A stretch of DNA of 7,175 nt, from assembly GCA_002085305.1 (NCBI GenBank), contig NATJ01000044.1, positions 1 through 7,175 on the forward strand, read 5' to 3'. Position 1 is the stretch's first letter. Each line of letters opens with the position of its first letter. Shown here piece by piece: positions 5,894 to 7,175 of this stretch. The position numbers were made by a program, and so were the translations under genes. The notes beneath the pieces were generated by a model. That model worked only from the letters and a program-made list of their open reading frames with translations, was not told the origin of the DNA and made no database searches. The stretch is from Epsilonproteobacteria bacterium 4484_65. Its GTDB lineage: Bacteria; Campylobacterota; Campylobacteria; Campylobacterales; Sulfurovaceae.

Positions 5894-6673
5894 TTAACGG
5901 AAGGTAGTTCCACCATCAACTACAAGTGTTTGACCAGTGATCCAGCTTGCATCGTCTGTACAGAGGAAATAGACTGAACCGGCAAGATCTTCTGGACTCC
6001 CCATTCTGTTAACCGCTGAACGTTTAATAGTTTCAGCTTTTACTTCTTCGTAGTTAGTAAATGCTTTAAGTGCATCTGTGTCTATAGGACCACCAGAGAC
6101 GGCATTTACACGAATACCCATTTCTCCTAACTCTACTGCTGCGTAACGGCTCATAGCCTCTACTGCTGCTTTGTTTGTTCCGTGACCTGCATAGTTATCG
6201 ATATAGATCAAGTTTCCTGTTGAACTTAGTGTAACTATGGCTCCCCCACCGACTTTTTCCATACGAACGGCAGCCTCTTGTGATCCACGTACAAAAGCTC
6301 CTACAGTTGCTGTATATATGTTTTGAAGACCTTTACTTGGTCTGAGTTTCATGAACTTACCATAACCACCAACTACAGGACGGCCATAGATCATTGCATT
6401 TGAGACAAAGAAATCAACTCTGTCAAAATCTTCATCTATAGCTAAAAAAAGAGGTTTGAATTCATCCAATTCTAAAATATTAAGAGGATAAGCTTTTGCT
6501 TTAATACCATATTTCTCAGTTAAGTCAGCTGCAATTTCATTTGCTGCTTCTTTGTTGGAATTGTATGTAAATGCAACATTTACACCGTTTGATGCAAATT
6601 TTTCAGCAACAGCTTTACCAATACCTTTTGTTGCACCAGTAATAACTACTGTTTTCCCCTTCATATTCGACAT
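5894..6673 (-). CDS. FabL-like enoyl-ACP reductase (SDR family, NADPH-dependent)
   Basis: A 259-residue cytosolic short-chain dehydrogenase/reductase. The nucleotide-binding motif TGATKGIG is at 12-19, and the catalytic Tyr and Lys are spaced Tyr-x6-Lys (Y161, K168). That spacing is used by enoyl-ACP reductases (FabI, FabL), not the Tyr-x3-Lys of ordinary SDRs. The stretch NAVSGGPIDTDALKAF and the end GQTLVVDGG closely resemble Bacillus FabL. The usual NNAG is replaced by SNAM (91-94). The likely reaction is the last step of each fatty acid elongation cycle, enoyl-ACP to acyl-ACP. Relatives are often labelled 7-alpha-hydroxysteroid dehydrogenase (hdhA); I recall a report that an epsilonproteobacterial homologue, named FabL2, is a triclosan-resistant enoyl reductase. 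The start has GGGAG about 7 nt upstream, inside the end of dapA, with 1 nt between the genes. Whether this genome also has fabI is unknown. Confidence 0.8.
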   Translation of the reverse strand: MSNMKGKTVVITGATKGIGKAVAEKFASNGVNVAFTYNSNKEAANEIAADLTEKYGIKAKAYPLNILELDEFKPLFLAIDEDFDRVDFFVSNAMIYGRPVVGGYGKFMKLRPSKGLQNIYTATVGAFVRGSQEAAVRMEKVGGGAIVTLSSTGNLIYIDNYAGHGTNKAAVEAMSRYAAVELGEMGIRVNAVSGGPIDTDALKAFTNYEEVKAETIKRSAVNRMGSPEDLAGSVYFLCTDDASWITGQTLVVDGGTTFR

Positions 6674-6674
6674 A

Positions 6675-7175
6675 TTACACTCCCACTATTTTATATTTTT
6701 TCATAACTTCTTCAATTTTCTTCATATTCTCACTACTTGGAGCTACAAGAGGCAACCTGTATTCCAGTGTATCTGTTAATCCTGCAATATACATCGCAGC
6801 TTTGATAGGTATAGGGTTACTTTCACAGAAAAGTACTTTATTGATCTCAAAGAGCTCATCATTGATAGATTTTGCCATTTTAAGATCGCCCTTAAGTGCA
6901 GCATGTACTAATGCACTTTTTATATCTGGTAAAAGGTTAGAGGTCACAGAAGTAATACCTTTTCCTCCACTTGCCAAGATGGGAAAATCAATGACATCAT
7001 CACCAGAGAAGAGATAAAGATCAGGGATTTTGCCAAGAAGTTCAACTGTACGCTCCATAGAACCGGTTGCTTCTTTGATACCCATAATGTTCTCTACATC
7101 ATCAAAAAGTCTTTTGACTGTGTCTGGTAAGATATCAACACCTGTTCTGCCCGGTACATTGTAAAGCATAAAAGG
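6675..7175 (-). CDS. dapA: 4-hydroxy-tetrahydrodipicolinate synthase (partial, 5' end outside window)
   Basis: The C-terminal 166 residues of DapA, which condenses pyruvate with aspartate semialdehyde in the diaminopimelate/lysine pathway. The frame stays open past the right edge (Pro-Phe before the first visible Met), so roughly the first 130 residues of a protein of about 295 lie outside. Visible signatures are YNVPGRTG (the active-site Tyr and the Arg that binds the semialdehyde carboxylate), the Schiff-base lysine in GIKEATG, SGDD, and GGKGITSVTSN. The C-terminal helices SNPIPIKAAMYIAG and LRLPL-like YRLPLVAPS are as expected for the family. The TAA stop is 1 nt before the start of the FabL-like gene, so the two are co-transcribed. 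The promoter is outside the window. Confidence 0.95.
   Translation of the reverse strand, partial: PFMLYNVPGRTGVDILPDTVKRLFDDVENIMGIKEATGSMERTVELLGKIPDLYLFSGDDVIDFPILASGGKGITSVTSNLLPDIKSALVHAALKGDLKMAKSINDELFEINKVLFCESNPIPIKAAMYIAGLTDTLEYRLPLVAPSSENMKKIEEVMKKYKIVGV

Noticed and set aside
7167..7169. ATG as the start of dapA
   Set aside because: It lies just before the conserved YNVPGRTG core, so about 130 N-terminal residues of DapA must lie outside the window.

Overview
The window looks like chromosomal DNA of a Campylobacterota (epsilonproteobacterial) species, most like the free-living Sulfurovum/Sulfurimonas group. The evidence is the AT-rich composition, the predicted proteins (a Campylobacterota-style OprD-type porin, a TorF-family outer membrane protein, a FabL/7-HSDH-like reductase) and the gene set dapA - SDR reductase - pgsA, which I recall also being clustered in Helicobacter pylori. 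The genus is inferred from memory of these families; no search was run.

Layout. Positions 1-370 (+) hold the 3' end of an unrecognised helix-rich protein gene. Everything else is read from the minus strand, so transcription runs from high to low coordinates. In that order: dapA (3' part only, 7175-6675), a FabL-like enoyl-ACP reductase (6673-5894), a 221-bp spacer full of palindromes (5893-5673), pgsA (5672-5115), a torF-like outer membrane gene (5016-4312) with its own probable terminator, a Fur-controlled promoter region (about 4184-4091), feoB (4055-1980), feoA (1975-1745) and an OprD-type porin (1691-387). A hairpin with a T tract that ends the last unit lies inside the end of the convergent plus-strand gene. 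The window has no stretch of more than 300 bases without a gene.

How the genes fit together. dapA, the reductase and pgsA serve cell-envelope building: diaminopimelate/lysine, fatty acids and phosphatidylglycerol. feoB-feoA is a ferrous iron importer. Two Fur-box-like sequences upstream of feoB match the 7-1-7 consensus TGATAATnATTATCA at 13/14 and 12/14 positions. They imply iron repression and also show that the longest feoB reading frame starts too early. The porin follows feoA after only 53 bp with no clear promoter or terminator between, so it is probably co-transcribed with feo. This suggests an outer membrane pore regulated by iron together with the inner membrane Fe(II) pump. No RNA genes, CRISPR arrays, insertion sequences or phage genes were seen. 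I found no clearly new multi-gene system; the feo-porin unit and the palindromic spacer are the parts most worth following up.
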